64,000 bases of DNA from Leptoclinus maculatus. Taxonomy: Eukaryota > Chordata > Actinopteri > Perciformes > Stichaeidae. Under the pieces are notes generated by a model. It ran no database searches. It was given only the letters and a program-made list of their open reading frames with translations, and was not told the DNA's origin. Both the position numbers and the translations under genes were made by a program. Positions 1 through 10,789 of the stretch are shown one piece after another. The DNA lies in contig JAVDOI010000012.1 of NCBI GenBank assembly GCA_032191485.1, positions 20,327,485-20,391,484 of the forward strand, written 5' to 3'. Position 1 is the first letter of the stretch. Each line of letters opens with the position of its first letter.

Positions 1-420
1 AGCTGCTATAGGCTTAGACTACCGGGGGACTTCCTTGGATACACTGAGCTCCTCTCTCCTCTTCTTCATCTCCTTCTGTATGAATTCATGTCCCATTAAC
101 GCACATTACTAATTTTGCTTTGTGCTTTCTCTCCTCACAGGTTTCCATGGATCCTGGTTATATCTGAACCCTGGTCTTGCCTCCTGCTGTGGTTCACACC
201 TACACACAGCTGTCATTATTATTAGTAATCACATTGCTATTGCTATTAGTGCTTTTGTTATCATTATTATTATACTATATCCACTGCTGCTGTTATTAGT
301 CATAATTATTCCATTATTATTCTGCTTACTCTCTCATTATATGAATAATTTATATCATATGCATTGAATGTGGTGTAACTCTGTTATATCTATCACACTT
401 CTGTCCATCCTGATAAAGTA
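1..420. repeat. Probable interspersed repeat upstream of mtch1
   Basis: The opening bases (agctgctataggcttagac onward), the CT-rich stretch and the phrase around the splice-like ctcacag at 134-140 resemble a high-copy fish repeat known from memory. From about 220 it grades into ATT-rich low-complexity sequence. Reading frames here look accidental. Class and boundaries are not determined. Confidence 0.3.
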
Positions 421-1133
421 TAAAATATATCTGTTTTAAAATCAAAGAGTTGTACAGTTTTGTGCTGGAATGTAGATAAAAAATGACAAGGGAATGAATA
501 AATGTTCACACGATTTAGTATAAAGAATATATGCAGATGAATGTCAGTTGATTTGTCCTCTTATTATTTCATATAATTATGTTATCATAACCATCATCAC
601 CGTCATACTATACTCTTTTTTTTGTTTATTCACCAACTGCTGCTGGTTCCTGGATCACAGAGAAGACAACAGGACCCAGGGCCATTGTAAAGCTAAAGAG
701 CACCACCTGCTGGACTTACTTTAAAGCTTCGTTTACATTCATCTGGGTTTGAAAAACAGATGTCAAAACTCCTTTGTGACCTCAGAAATTCTAAAAACTC
801 ATGTATTGGGACTATTCTTCATTTGTTTCTTGTATACCAAATATTTTGAAATATGTGGTACGTTTCATATGAACCTCCTAGAAGATACAAAGTATAATCT
901 ATTAAATTTTACAGATACGGAAATGAAAAAGACTACACAAGAATGTAATTGGAATGACTCTCTAAAAGTATTTTAACCTCCTTGTTAAAAGGAGGTGGGA
1001 CGAAGAAAGTTATGACAACATATATTATCTGGTTTTTATATGGTGTCGGATAATTATTGTTAAATGTCGGTTTTATGAAAGCATCTCTGGTACCTCCTGG
1101 TCCACTCTTTCCTAACGTAATAATGTATAATAT

Positions 1134-1560
1134 CTGGGGTCTCATTCATAAAACAGTGCGTAGGATCCACACTATATGTTTGCCACACAAATATTCAGAT
1201 TTATAAAACTTTGCGTACGCCTGTCTCCGTACAATCTATTTTTATAATCCCAAATAAACCTGTAAAAGACGTTCAATTTAGGGAGTGAAAAGTATAAAAT
1301 AAATACCCACAATTGTACATCATATTTTTTGACGTTGTCATGGCATATGTTGCAGCAAAGTGCTGTCCCATTTGTATTTACATCATTTTAAGTCCTCACA
1401 GTCTCTCACACTCAACCATTTACCAGGTGACGTCAGTAAGTCCCTGAGGGTTCAGTGTTTAAGGACTGAGGGTGTGAGGGTTGAGGGTGTGGGGGGGTGG
1501 TATTGGGATTGGTCCTCTGTCTGCACAAGATTAGAAAAAAAGCGGTGTGCATGTGATGGC
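1134..1560 (+). repeat. Dispersed repeat, copy A (copy B at about 46.83-47.11 kb)
   Basis: This segment shares long near-identical blocks with 46830-47110 in the same orientation: gacgttgtcatggca, agtgctgtccc, cctcacagtctctcacactc and gtcagtaagtccctgaggg, in the same order and spacing. It starts with a 'tctcattcataaaacagtgcg' style end found in fish DNA transposon remnants. Copy A lies just upstream of the mtch1 promoter. The superfamily is not determined. Confidence 0.75.
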
Positions 1561-1875
1561 ACGAGCCAGACTCCGCCCAAGTGTTTTGGTTCAGCTAGCT
1601 GTCACGTGGCATTTTTTTAGCAATAATAAGTCCTCATATTCGTAATAAAACACCTATTTTGCTCGCGCTCTGTCTCATACATGAGTATGATTTATTACAA
1701 TAGTATTTCGTCCCGACCTAAATTACCTCTGAAACAGTGCATATTATTTTGAAAGTACAATGCGGAAATAGTTTTTCAGTTGCCCTCCTACTCCAGCAGA
1801 GCGTGATTGCAGCCGCGGCGGGGCACTCCTGCAGAGCATGAAGCCGTGTCCCTCCTCTACGGACGGCAATTAAAG
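1500..1875 (+). promoter_or_regulatory. mtch1: mtch1 proximal promoter and 5' leader
   Basis: The stretch just upstream of the mtch1 start has an ATTGG (reverse CCAAT) near 1504-1510, a CCGCCC Sp-type box near 1573-1578, and a CACGTG E-box at 1603-1608. No clear TATA box is placed. These are short motifs that occur by chance, so the promoter call rests mainly on position. The transcription start is not determined. Confidence 0.4.
1838..1873 (+). promoter_or_regulatory. Candidate short upstream ORF in the mtch1 leader
   Basis: An ATG at 1838 opens an 11-codon frame ending in TAA at 1871-1873, two bases before the mtch1 ATG at 1876. The upstream ATG has A at -3. If the transcript starts upstream of 1838, ribosomes would meet this frame first and would have to leak past it or reinitiate almost at once. 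Whether the mRNA includes it is not known. Confidence 0.4.
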
Positions 1876-4800
1876 ATGGAATTGTCCGGTCAGGCAGTCG
1901 ATGTCGAGCAGGATGCTCCACCGACCCTCGTGGATGTGGACACCGCGGTGCTGCTGCTGGGAGCGGGAGTAACAGCCTTCACGCACCCGCTGCTGTATGT
2001 GAAGCTGCTAATACAGGTAAGTTAGCTGCTGTTAGCTAGCTAACCGCAACTCTCATGACTGTGGCAACGCGTCGACTGCTGTGTCGTTGATGGAGTCCTC
2101 CAAATGTCCCCCCACGTCATCATGTACTTTTTATTAATCAATGTATCGGCCAACGACACATCACAACGTCATCTGACAAAAGTCCTGCAGGCTGGTGTGA
2201 TACCTGTGCTGTGTGATCAGCATCTACAATGATTGATTAGAGGACAGACGGCTGTTGACAGACAGGATACGGTTTTGGGAAAACGCCCGACTTTATCACA
2301 GATTAAGATGGAATATGATAATCCTGTATTGGTCCCACAGCGGGGACATTCTGCAGGAGTGGACAGTGCAACAAGAGACATCAGCAATAAACAATACAAC
2401 AAAAGTAAACAAGTACAATATATAATCAAACAGTAAAGGTATAATATATTAGTAAATCATAAAAAACAACAAAAGCTAAAAATACAATATGATCAGATGC
2501 ACATTATTGCACATATGAGGTAGGAAATATTGCTCATACATACATTATTGACACTGATATTGCACATGAATGAGTTTTTTAAACGTTTAAATAGAACCGG
2601 CTTGATGACTCTTAAGTGTTTTGGGTCAGCGTCAGCGTCACCCTGGTGTCTTGTGTTTAATCTCCGGCTCTGTTGTTTCAGGTGGGACATGAACCGCTCC
2701 CCTCAACGGTGGGCACCACTATGTTCGGACGAAGAGTCCTGTACCTGCCCGGCTTCTTCTCCTACGGTCAGTGTTGGGGTAACGAGTTACAAAGTAACGG
2801 ATTACAGTAACGATATCACTATTATAGGTAATGAAGTAAAGTAACGCATTACACTCAAAATATTGGTAACTACACTACTTTACTAGACTTCAGGAACGTG
2901 CTTTCCTGCGTTACCCAAGACATTTTTGACAGTCCGAAAAGTTCTCTTTTAGTGGTGCGTGCATGTTTCCTGCCTGTGTGCTTGTCTGGGCACCGTTGCC
3001 ACAGAGACCGATTTGAGTGACGTAGCTGCTGGTGCGTAGAAGGAGGGAAGCGGGAAAATGGATGAGACGGAGACAGGAGGGTTCAGCCAGTGGAGATATT
3101 CTCATTATTTTAACTTTGTTGCTCGAAAGGGCAAAAATATTAGTGTAAAATGCAGACGAGAGGTGTCTTTCAACTGCTGTCAACTCAATGAGCGTGGAGT
3201 ACTTAAAAATGCCCGGATCCAACCGGGAGGTTCTCTCCAGGTTCCCTAGGATTAAGGACACTCCAATACCATCAAGTGCACCTGTCGAAAGGCTTTTCAG
3301 CCTGGGCAGTATTGTTCTGACCCCAAGGAGGAACAGGCTGTCGGATAAAAGAGTCGAGAGACTTTTACTCATGCGATACAATCGCTATTTTGAAGAATAG
3401 AGAAACATTATAAACTTCATGGGATAAAGTGCACTTTCTGTTTATTTAGGCAAAGATGAAGTGGATGTTCTGTTTATTTAATTGCATTTTCTGTTTCTAT
3501 TTTTTGGGAAAAAGTGCCATTTATTTTTCTATTTTTCTTAAACCACTACAATGATTCCTATAACAAGCTGGTTTTGTTCTCAGGAGGAGGCCCCCATTTG
3601 GTTTAGTGGGGTCTCATGTTTCCAAAAGCCTGTTTTTGGCCTGTTTTTAATGCGTTACTGCTGATTGACCCACCATACATAGCCTCTTGTATCCTGTTGT
3701 TTGTGGATTTCAAAGTGAGGCATATTTCTTTGGTCAGACAGTGCTGACAGGGTTAATGTTCGTTCAAATGAATGGCTGAGTTTTATATGTTTACAATTAC
3801 AATACACTATGTGGAAAGGCTAAGAGATGCCCTTTATTGAACATTGAAAATAAAGTGATGTTTGTCCGTGACGTTTGTCCGTGACGTTTGTCCGTGACGT
3901 TTGTCCGTGACGTTTGTCCGTGACGTTTGTCCGTGACGTTTGTCCGTGACGTTTGTCCGTGACGTTTGTCCGTGACGTTTGTCCGTGACGTTTGTCCGTG
4001 ACGTTTGTCCGTGACGTTTGTCCGTGACGTTTGTCCGTGACGTTTGTCCGTGACGTTTGTCCGTGACGTTTGTCCGTGACGTTTGTCCGTGACGTTTGTC
4101 CGTGACGTTTGTCCGTGACGTTTGTCCGTGACGTTTGTCCGTGACGTTTGTCCGTGACGTTTGTCCGTGACGTTTGTCCGTGACGTTTGTCCGTGACGTT
4201 TGTCCGTGACGTTTGTCCGTGACGTTTGTCCGTGACGTTTGTCCGTGACGTTTGTCCGTGACGTTTGTCCGTGACGTTTGTCCGTGACGTTTGTCCGTGA
4301 CGTTTGTCCGTGACGTTTGTCCGTGACGTTTGTCCGTGACGTTTGTCCGTGACGTTTGTCCGTGACGTTTGTCCGTGACGTTTGTCCGTGACGTTTGTCC
4401 GTGACGTTTGTCCGTGACGTTTGTCCGTGACGTTTGTCCGTGACGTTTGTCCGTGACGTTTGTCCGTGACGTTTGTCCGTGACGTTTGTCCGTGACGTTT
4501 GTCCGTGATGTTTGTCCGTGACGTTTGTCCGTGACGTTTGTCCGTGACGTTTGTCCGTGACGTTTGTCCGTGATGTTTGTCCGTGATGTTTGTCCGTGAT
4601 GTTTGTCCGTGACGTTTGTCCGTGATGTTTGTCCGTGATGTTTGTCCGTGATGTTTGTCCATGATGTTTGTCCATGTATCTTTGCGGTAAATTTGGACAT
4701 TTGCTTAAACAAATTTAAAGTAAAGTAACTAGTAGTGAAGTTACTTTTCAAATGCAGTAACTAGTAAAGTAATCTAGTTACAATTTTCAGAAGTAACTTG

Positions 4801-7800
4801 TAACTAGTTACTTTTCCTGAGTAACTACCCCAGTGAGGCCGGATTAATCGATGTCTTATCGCCGCCGGACAAGTTGACAGCAGTTGACGGTAAATGTGAA
4901 TTGTGCTTCCAGCGCAGCACATCGTGACGGTGGACGGAAAGAGAGGGCTCTTCCGCGGCCTGTCGCCTCGCATCGTGTCCAGCGCCATCTCCACTGTGGT
5001 CAGGAGCAAAGTTAAACAGGTACAAAGTCACTATATGAGCTCAGTCATGCCTCACTGGAAACAAATCACAGTCCACTGATGAGGAGCGACTACCAATCCT
5101 CACTCATCCACACATTGCTCTGGTGAATGGACTGTACTAGTCTTCAGACCACTTAAAGCACTTTCACACTACTTGTCATCATTCAGCCATTCACACACCG
5201 GTGACAGGGCTACCATGCCAAACCACTCTCTGAAGAACGAATGGGCTCCTATGAGTGGATCTTTACATCGGGCATCAGAGAAATGTCTTTGGGTAAAAAG
5301 GTTGAAAGCATTTAAAGATGTGGATATTGTGGAGGGTCGTCAACGTGATGTCACTTCTTTCTTCAGCAGGTGGAGATTCCTTCCAAGAGAGAGGACCTGC
5401 AGACTTCACTCAGGAAAGTGGTCAAAGAGGTGAGAGGTCAGCTACTCCTGAGTAACATCCCGACTTATTTAAATCAGTCTAACTGAAGTGACTCGTACTT
5501 TCTGTTGGAGATTTTGGTATGTCGCGGTAGTGTTTCAGCACCAGATTCTCTTTAAGAAAACTCTGGTTTTACTGCAGCAGGGTCTGACAGTCTGCTCCTC
5601 TCAGTCCTGGTCCTGGTTCCCCCGTACCTCCCCTCCCTCCAGACGTATTGCTGGAGGGAGGCTGAGCTGTTTTCGGTGAACCTGTGTGCCAAAAATCTCG
5701 TCGTCATATGTCGTCAGACATTAAGAATAACGATGTAGAAATAACTGATTATCCTCAATGTACCAAAAACGTATATATATTATGAGGCATTGCATCAGCG
5801 TCGGGAAATGTAGAACCCCCCAACCCCACCCCCCACCCCACCCCGCGCTAACTGCTGACACATCAATCCACCTGAACATGGACAGCTGATGGATCAGAAC
5901 CCTTTCAACTTCACACCAGGTGGTCTCTGCAAACTGTCTCCTCTCTCCAGACCTCACATGAGATGATCATCCAGTGCCTGTCCAGAGTAGCCACTCATCC
6001 GTTTCATGGTACGTCCTCATTAAGGCTGTCTGCACCAAACATATTCACTTTAACAGTGACACATTGCAGAAGGTTCTGCTTTTTGGTTTTAGCGCTCTGA
6101 GACGATTTGACCATCCGTCCATTTTAAGCTGCCTTCAGTGAATGCCATGTTGTCAGTCCCTTTACAGCTGATGTCACATGAGAACCAAGTAGGAAAGGGC
6201 TTGTTGGGCTCATCATCTGTTCTGCTTTCCTTTGGCAGTGATGTCAGTGCGGTGTATGGCCCAGTTTGTTGGCAGAGAGGTCAAGTACGGGTAAGACTTC
6301 CTACAATGCTGCAGATATGCCTCAATGCCTTATTTTAACATTCAATTCTCATGACTAAGTAAGCAACCATGAGGTTATTCACCTCTGTGATAAATACCAG
6401 TCCCTCCGTGTGATGTGAGGGAGCTGCAGTGGGAAATGTCTTTTATTTAGCATTAACAGTAAGTAGCTCTGATATGTAGCGAGTGTGTCGTTAACAACCA
6501 CCAAGATCTGAAAAGTTAATCATAAACATGTGGCTTTAAACCGGATAAAAGGTCAAGCAGCTTCTCACAGACAAAACGTGCTTGTAGGTGTTTAGACTGT
6601 AGACATTCTGTTAATGGACTTTGTGTCACCTTTTGCAGTGGGATGTTCAGTTGCATGGTCAAGATCTTTAAGGAGGAAGGAGTGGCCGGATTCTATGTGT
6701 GAGTCATAACGTCGCTGTTCATCAGTAAAATGTTGTCTCCACTTTGCGGTGCATCGGGCTGAGCCGTGTTGTGTGTTGGCAGTGGTCTCGTACCCCACGT
6801 GGTGGGAGAGCTCCTCTTCCTGTGGTGCTGTAACCTCCTGGCTCACTTCATCAACACCTACGCTGTGGACGAAAGTGTAAGTCCATCACCTCCTCTGATG
6901 CTGAAGGAAAACCAGCTGTGTTTACTTTATTCTTACTGATACACATGATTGTATAAAGAAGCATATATAGTTTTAACCTTTTACAACCATCGGGTTAGAA
7001 CATATGAACTAAACCTTTGTGGTCCCAGTGCGCAGACAAGATGTACTCGTGTCCTATCTGACCCGTTTGCAGTTCACTCCTCCCAGAATCTCTTGAATAT
7101 ATATAGTCCCCCCCCCCTCTCAAAGTTCTGAGGGCCTGTATGAGTGAGCAGCTTTTGTTTAACTGTACTGGTCACCAGCTGTTATTCAACTACATGATGT
7201 CAATCTGATCAGGAAGATTACAGAATAAGGCGTAAAGTTGTTACTCAGTTTGAATGTCAAGATGCTCTCCTGGATACTGAGGTTATGCCAGCTATACAAC
7301 TATTATAGATGTGTCTTTTTGTTCCTGTTTCACCTCTCTGCTTGTACTTCTGTTGCAGTTCAGTCAGGCCTCAGCCATAAGGAGCTACACTAAGTTTGTG
7401 ATGGGCGTAAGTTCAACGTTCAAACTGTTGTTTTAAATGTTTCTCATGTGCAACGTTTCTTCATATTCATGGAGCGTGTTCTTCTCTAGATTGCAGTGAG
7501 CGTTCTAACGTATCCGTTCATGCTGGTGGCTGATCTCATGGCAGTCAACAACTGTGGGTGAGTCATTCATTCAAACATTCATACTCGGGCACCAGATGGA
7601 CGTTTTACTACGGAAGCCCTGAAACCGTTCCTGAGTCCGATCTGAATGAGGTTTTTTTCTCCCGTGTCTTAACGGCTCAAATACATGTTTTCCCAGCATA
7701 ATCTATTTTTTAATCAAACGTGTTTCTAAGTGAATATTTCTCTGTCACGATCAGCTGTTTGTTGTCATATTTATTGTGACCTCTACCTCTTGTTCTAAAT

Positions 7801-9212
7801 AGGACTAAAAGTAAGTAATGGTACATAACAGTAATGGTACATAACTCACAATATATAAATATGTATAAACTCTCCTGTATGAAAGCTTTCAGTCCTATTT
7901 AGAACATGGGGTAGTGGTGAGCCTCTTGTTTGACATGACTATTACAACAAACGCTTGATGCTGACAATGAAACAAAACATCTGCAAAGACTTTTTTTTAC
8001 CTGTTTCGCAGATTCATTTTGAACTTAAAAAGATTATCCTTGCAAAACCATATTTCACCTGTTCTTAAGTCATAAACAGGAGAGAAAACGAGTGAGATCA
8101 AACTCGGATAATGAGTTTTCTCAATTGGCCCTCAGGGCTTCCGTATTTTACTCTCCAGTCAGTTCATTCAGTCTGTTAGCTCGTACCGGAGGACAACGTA
8201 GTGAACTAAAGGGGTTCATGTTCTGCAAATGAACTTGGTGGATAGTTTCAAGTTGATACAAGTATATTGAGAATGAATCTCTTTCAGTTTGACCACGTCT
8301 GAGGCTTTGTACTCGTACTGTATCTGTGAGAGGCGGCGGTCTGACTGCTTGTGCTTTGTGTTGTCAGCTTGGCTGCAGGTCTTCCTCCTCGCTCCCCCGT
8401 CTTCACGTCCTGGCTGCACTGCTGGAATCACCTGAGCAACAAAGTACAGTACAGTCTGACACAAACAGATCCTCGTAGTTTATAAGGGAAGTGGTTGTGT
8501 GCAGCAGTTACAGTACAGGAAGGAGTGCAAAGATATCGTATCAAATATCAATAAGGTGCAAATCACAAATATAATACTAGAATTTAAATCCTTCGTAAGA
8601 GAATACCCTGAAGTGTGATTTGGTTGGAATATGTTCTATTGGTCCCAGTGGTGGCTGCCAAACATGTCCAATAACTCCAGAGCGTTGTAAAGTCTAAATG
8701 TATTGCAAAAAGATCGAGGTAATCATTTCCAAAATTCACACAATATATTACTTCAATCCATATTTGTTGGCGCCTCGCTCTTCAAAACATTTTCAATGCG
8801 GTGAAAAAAACCGTGTTTGCACTCCGGCTTGCTGCACACAAAGGTAGGAGTAACTTAAAGTAACGTGTGAAGGATTAGTTTTGTCTCGTATCGTGGACAA
8901 AAAGCTGATAGTGTTGCTTTATATATTCAAGAGACAACTTTTCTGGGGAGAATTAAGACTGAACAGCGATCAGATATGACATGAATACTCCTGCCAAGGT
9001 CCTGTGAACCTCCACATCCACACACTGCCTTCAGTCTGAGCAGGTCTTTTAAAGGCTGAGACTCTTATTGTGTACTGAAGATGTCAGTAGTAAGTAATCC
9101 AAAGCATTTACAGCTGGTATGTGTCCCGTCCTGTCAGGGTCACCTCTTCAGAGGATCCAGCTTCTTCTTCCGCCGGGTTCCTGTGACCTCGCTGCCCGAC
9201 ATCGAGGACTGA
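1876..9212 (+). CDS. mtch1: Mitochondrial carrier homolog 1 (MTCH1/PSAP-like), 12 coding exons
   Basis: Spliced CDS: 1876-2016, 2682-2766, 4913-5019, 5370-5429, 5951-6008, 6239-6290, 6639-6698, 6783-6876, 7359-7406, 7490-7557, 8368-8443, 9138-9212 (TGA). It totals 924 nt (307 aa) and every junction phase is consistent. MTCH proteins are SLC25-like outer-membrane proteins linked to apoptosis and membrane-protein insertion. Visible features are the N-terminal HPLLYVKLLIQVGHEP (about 38-53), GLFRGLSPR, the central ATHPFHV and VKYGGMF, AIRSYTKFVMGIAVSVLTYPF, DLMAVNNCGLAAGLPP and the C-terminal LFRGSSFFFRRV. Several of these fit MTCH1 better than MTCH2. The canonical carrier PX[DE]XX[KR] motifs are degenerate, as is usual for this family. 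The ATG at 1876 has a good context (A at -3, G at +4); no in-frame ATG lies between 1807 and it. The N-terminus is shorter than mammalian MTCH1. Exon 4 has tandem acceptors (CAGCAG, 5364-5369). The gene converges on stk38. Confidence 0.93.
3058..3400 (+). pseudogene. hAT transposase remnant (N-terminal BED piece joined to C-terminal dimerisation piece)
   Basis: An N-terminal segment from 3058 looks like the BED zinc finger region of ZBED-type hAT transposases. From about 3190, in another frame, comes the hAT C-terminal dimerisation domain with the PSSAPVERLFS and NRLSDKRVERLL motifs. Several hundred codons, including the RNase-H-like catalytic core, are absent. It cannot encode an active transposase. 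Confidence 0.75.
3857..4676. repeat. 13-bp satellite, about 63 tandem copies
   Basis: The unit gacgtttgtccgt is repeated head to tail almost without error for about 820 bp. Variants (gatg for gacg, and finally catg) cluster in the last 180 bp, near 4507 and from about 4570. Because 13 is not a multiple of 3 and the unit lacks stops on the minus strand, all three minus frames stay open through the array. Those frames (13-residue repeats with HGQTSRTN) are artefacts, not genes. It sits inside the internally deleted hAT copy in mtch1 intron 2. Confidence 0.97.
5545..5760 (+). repeat. Interspersed repeat, copy related to 54.75-55.12 kb
   Basis: The run aaaactctggttttactgcag onward, then tcagtcctggtcctggttc and ccgtacctccc, parallels 54766-54840. 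The trailing ttaagaataacgatgtagaaat (about 5720) parallels 55109-55130. It lies in mtch1 intron 4. The class is not determined; the structure suggests a non-autonomous DNA element. Confidence 0.6.
7609..8145. mobile_element. MITE with terminal inverted repeats and 6-bp target duplication, mtch1 intron 10
   Basis: The ends are TACGGAAGCCCTGA (7609-7622) and its exact reverse complement (8132-8145). Both are flanked by TTTTAC (7603-7608 and 8146-8151), a 6-bp direct repeat consistent with a target-site duplication. A second internal inverted pair, gttctaaataggact at 7792-7806 and its reverse complement at 7891-7905, makes the element strongly foldable. No coding capacity is visible. The superfamily is not assigned: a 6-bp duplication is unusual for hAT (8 bp) or Harbinger (3 bp). 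Confidence 0.85.
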
Positions 9213-9538
9213 CGTCGTCATCATCGTCTGCTGGGGTGTTCCTCCTCCTCCTCCTCCTCCTCCCGCTCACAAACACGTTCCTCCAGATGTAGCAGGAGCA
9301 GCAGAGACACAGTTCAAGGAGTGCCAATGAACTTTTCCAGTTAAAGTGAAGCTTCTTAAAGCTACACCATCAGGAGTGTGAGGGGAGCAATATTTCTCTC
9401 TATTTCATCTCCAATCACAGATAACATGACATGAATGCTTTAATGGAGTCCAGTAGCTCTCTGTCCGTGTCCTCTTCACCTGAGCTTTTGGGCGCTCCTC
9501 TGAAATGGTTTGTAACACTTATCAGCTGAAACATTAAA
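9213..9538 (+). other. mtch1: mtch1 3' UTR with candidate poly(A) signal
   Basis: After the mtch1 stop there is a CCT-rich simple repeat at about 9239-9264. An ATTAAA hexamer follows at 9533-9538, about 320 nt downstream of the stop, and is the nearest plausible poly(A) signal on this strand. An AATAAA at about 10149-10154 is a more distal alternative. Both are inferred from the hexamer alone. Confidence 0.4.
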
Positions 9539-9889
9539 ATGGATTTATATATATTTACATACATGTATAACTCACTTAAACGGTGCTCTGGTGGTTCTGT
9601 GCTGCTGGCAACATATATAACAAATATAACCAATTAACCAATTAATTCCAGTGATGACACCAATGCTGTTACACGTTTGTCTCCGTCTGGTATCAGAACT
9701 TCTGACGGTGATTGTGCTGCTTCCTCTTTATAAAGTAAAGCTATCGGAGCTTGTAGTCGGGCCTCCTAATACAGACCGGTGGATTCTACATGTGGCCTGA
9801 TGTTTTCACTGGGGTCAAAGTTTGCTCTTTGCTTTAATATTCACACACTACTGCTTGTTGTGGAGGGAAAGGTGTTTGCAGATCAACAG

Positions 9890-9965
9890 AAGTTTACAGC
9901 AGTGATTCCCAAAGACTGGGTCGGGACCCACAGGTGGGTCGCAGGAGATTTTACATTATTTATAT
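9890..9965 (+). repeat. Possible hAT terminal fragment
   Basis: The phrase cagtgattcccaaagactgg followed by gtcgggacccacaggtgggtc resembles the terminal region of Charlie-like hAT elements. No matching opposite end was identified nearby. This is recognition from memory only. Confidence 0.3.
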
Positions 9966-10264
9966 TAGCAGAATTTCTTTGAATCTTCGATTCAACATTT
10001 ATGTCTGCAGTTCACTTTTGAGCCACAAGAGGAAACCCTGAGTGTTCAGATTGTTCTGATAATAGTAGCCTACGTCCAACATTGAATCCAATATAAAGGC
10101 TACATTGTGTTTGTTTTACTGATGAGACGAAATGCAAAGAATGAGTTAAATAAAATAACGTGTATATGTATTCTATGGAAGCACATTGCATTCACGAAAG
10201 AAAAAGATAATTATACACCTTATCTCTTAATGATGAGGTACTAACTAGTAATTACAAGAAAAGA

Positions 10265-10712
10265 TGTTATGAGGAAATATCTCGTTATGAGGAAAGATCT
10301 CGTTATTAAGAGGAATGATGTCGTTATTAAGAGGAATGAGCTCGTTATGAGGAATGATGTCGTTATTAAGAGGAATGATGTCGTTATTAAGAGGAATGAT
10401 GTCGTTATTAAGAGGAATGAGCTCATTATGAGGAATGATGTCGTTATTAAGAGGAAAGAGCTCGTTATGAGGAATGATGTCGTTATTAAGAGGAAAGAGC
10501 TCGTTATGAGGAATGATGTCGTTATTAAGAGGAATGAGCTCGTTATGAGGAATGATGTCGTTATTAAGAGGAATGAGCTCGTTATGAGGAATGATGTCGT
10601 TATTAAGAGGAAAGAGCTCGTTATGAGGAATGATGTCGTTATTAAGAGGAATGATGTCGTTATTAAGAGGAAAGAGCTCGTTATGAGGAATGATGTCGTT
10701 ATTATGAGGAAA
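10265..10712. repeat. Minisatellite of alternating 18- and 21-bp units
   Basis: Two related units alternate: ctcgttatgaggaatgat (18 bp) and gtcgttattaagaggaatgat (21 bp), so the commonest higher-order period is 39 bp. Some 21-bp units repeat back to back. Both subunits are multiples of 3, which keeps several frames open on both strands for about 170-180 codons. These frames give only low-complexity repeats and are not credible genes. Confidence 0.95.
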
Positions 10713-10789
10713 GATGGCGAAAATAGCCGAACAGAACATTTGTCCGAAGTGGCTGTGTTTAGGTCCATGAACACAAGGTAAGACTGTCA

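Larger units (their letters stand above)
2769..4835 (+). mobile_element. hAT transposon, internally deleted, in mtch1 intron 2
   Basis: The left end reads cagtgttggggtaacgagtt and is rich in GTAAC/GTTAC motifs. The right end (about 4720-4835) carries the inverted equivalent, ending in gagtaactaccccagtg. This end structure is typical of a fish hAT family. Between the ends are two pieces of transposase: a BED-finger-like start from 3058 (WRYSHYFNFVARKGKN) and the C-terminal dimerisation region around 3190-3400 (SSAPVERLFSLGSIVLTPRR, stop at 3398). They lie in different frames with the central catalytic region missing, so the copy is dead. No convincing 8-bp target duplication was found, and the right end looks slightly truncated. 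The interior also contains the 13-bp satellite. Confidence 0.75.

Noticed and set aside
122..367. Hydrophobic 81-codon frame near the left edge
   Set aside because: Low-complexity ATT-rich repeat DNA; the hydrophobicity follows from base composition.
3797..4751. Three minus-strand frames of about 280-305 codons with HGQTSRTN repeats
   Set aside because: They are the direct product of a stop-free 13-bp satellite read in all three frames; no independent coding evidence exists.
1876..9212. Assignment to MTCH2
   Set aside because: The length is near MTCH2, but the segments LLYVKLLIQVGHEP, AIRSYTKFVMGIAVS and LFRGSSFFFRRV match MTCH1 better.
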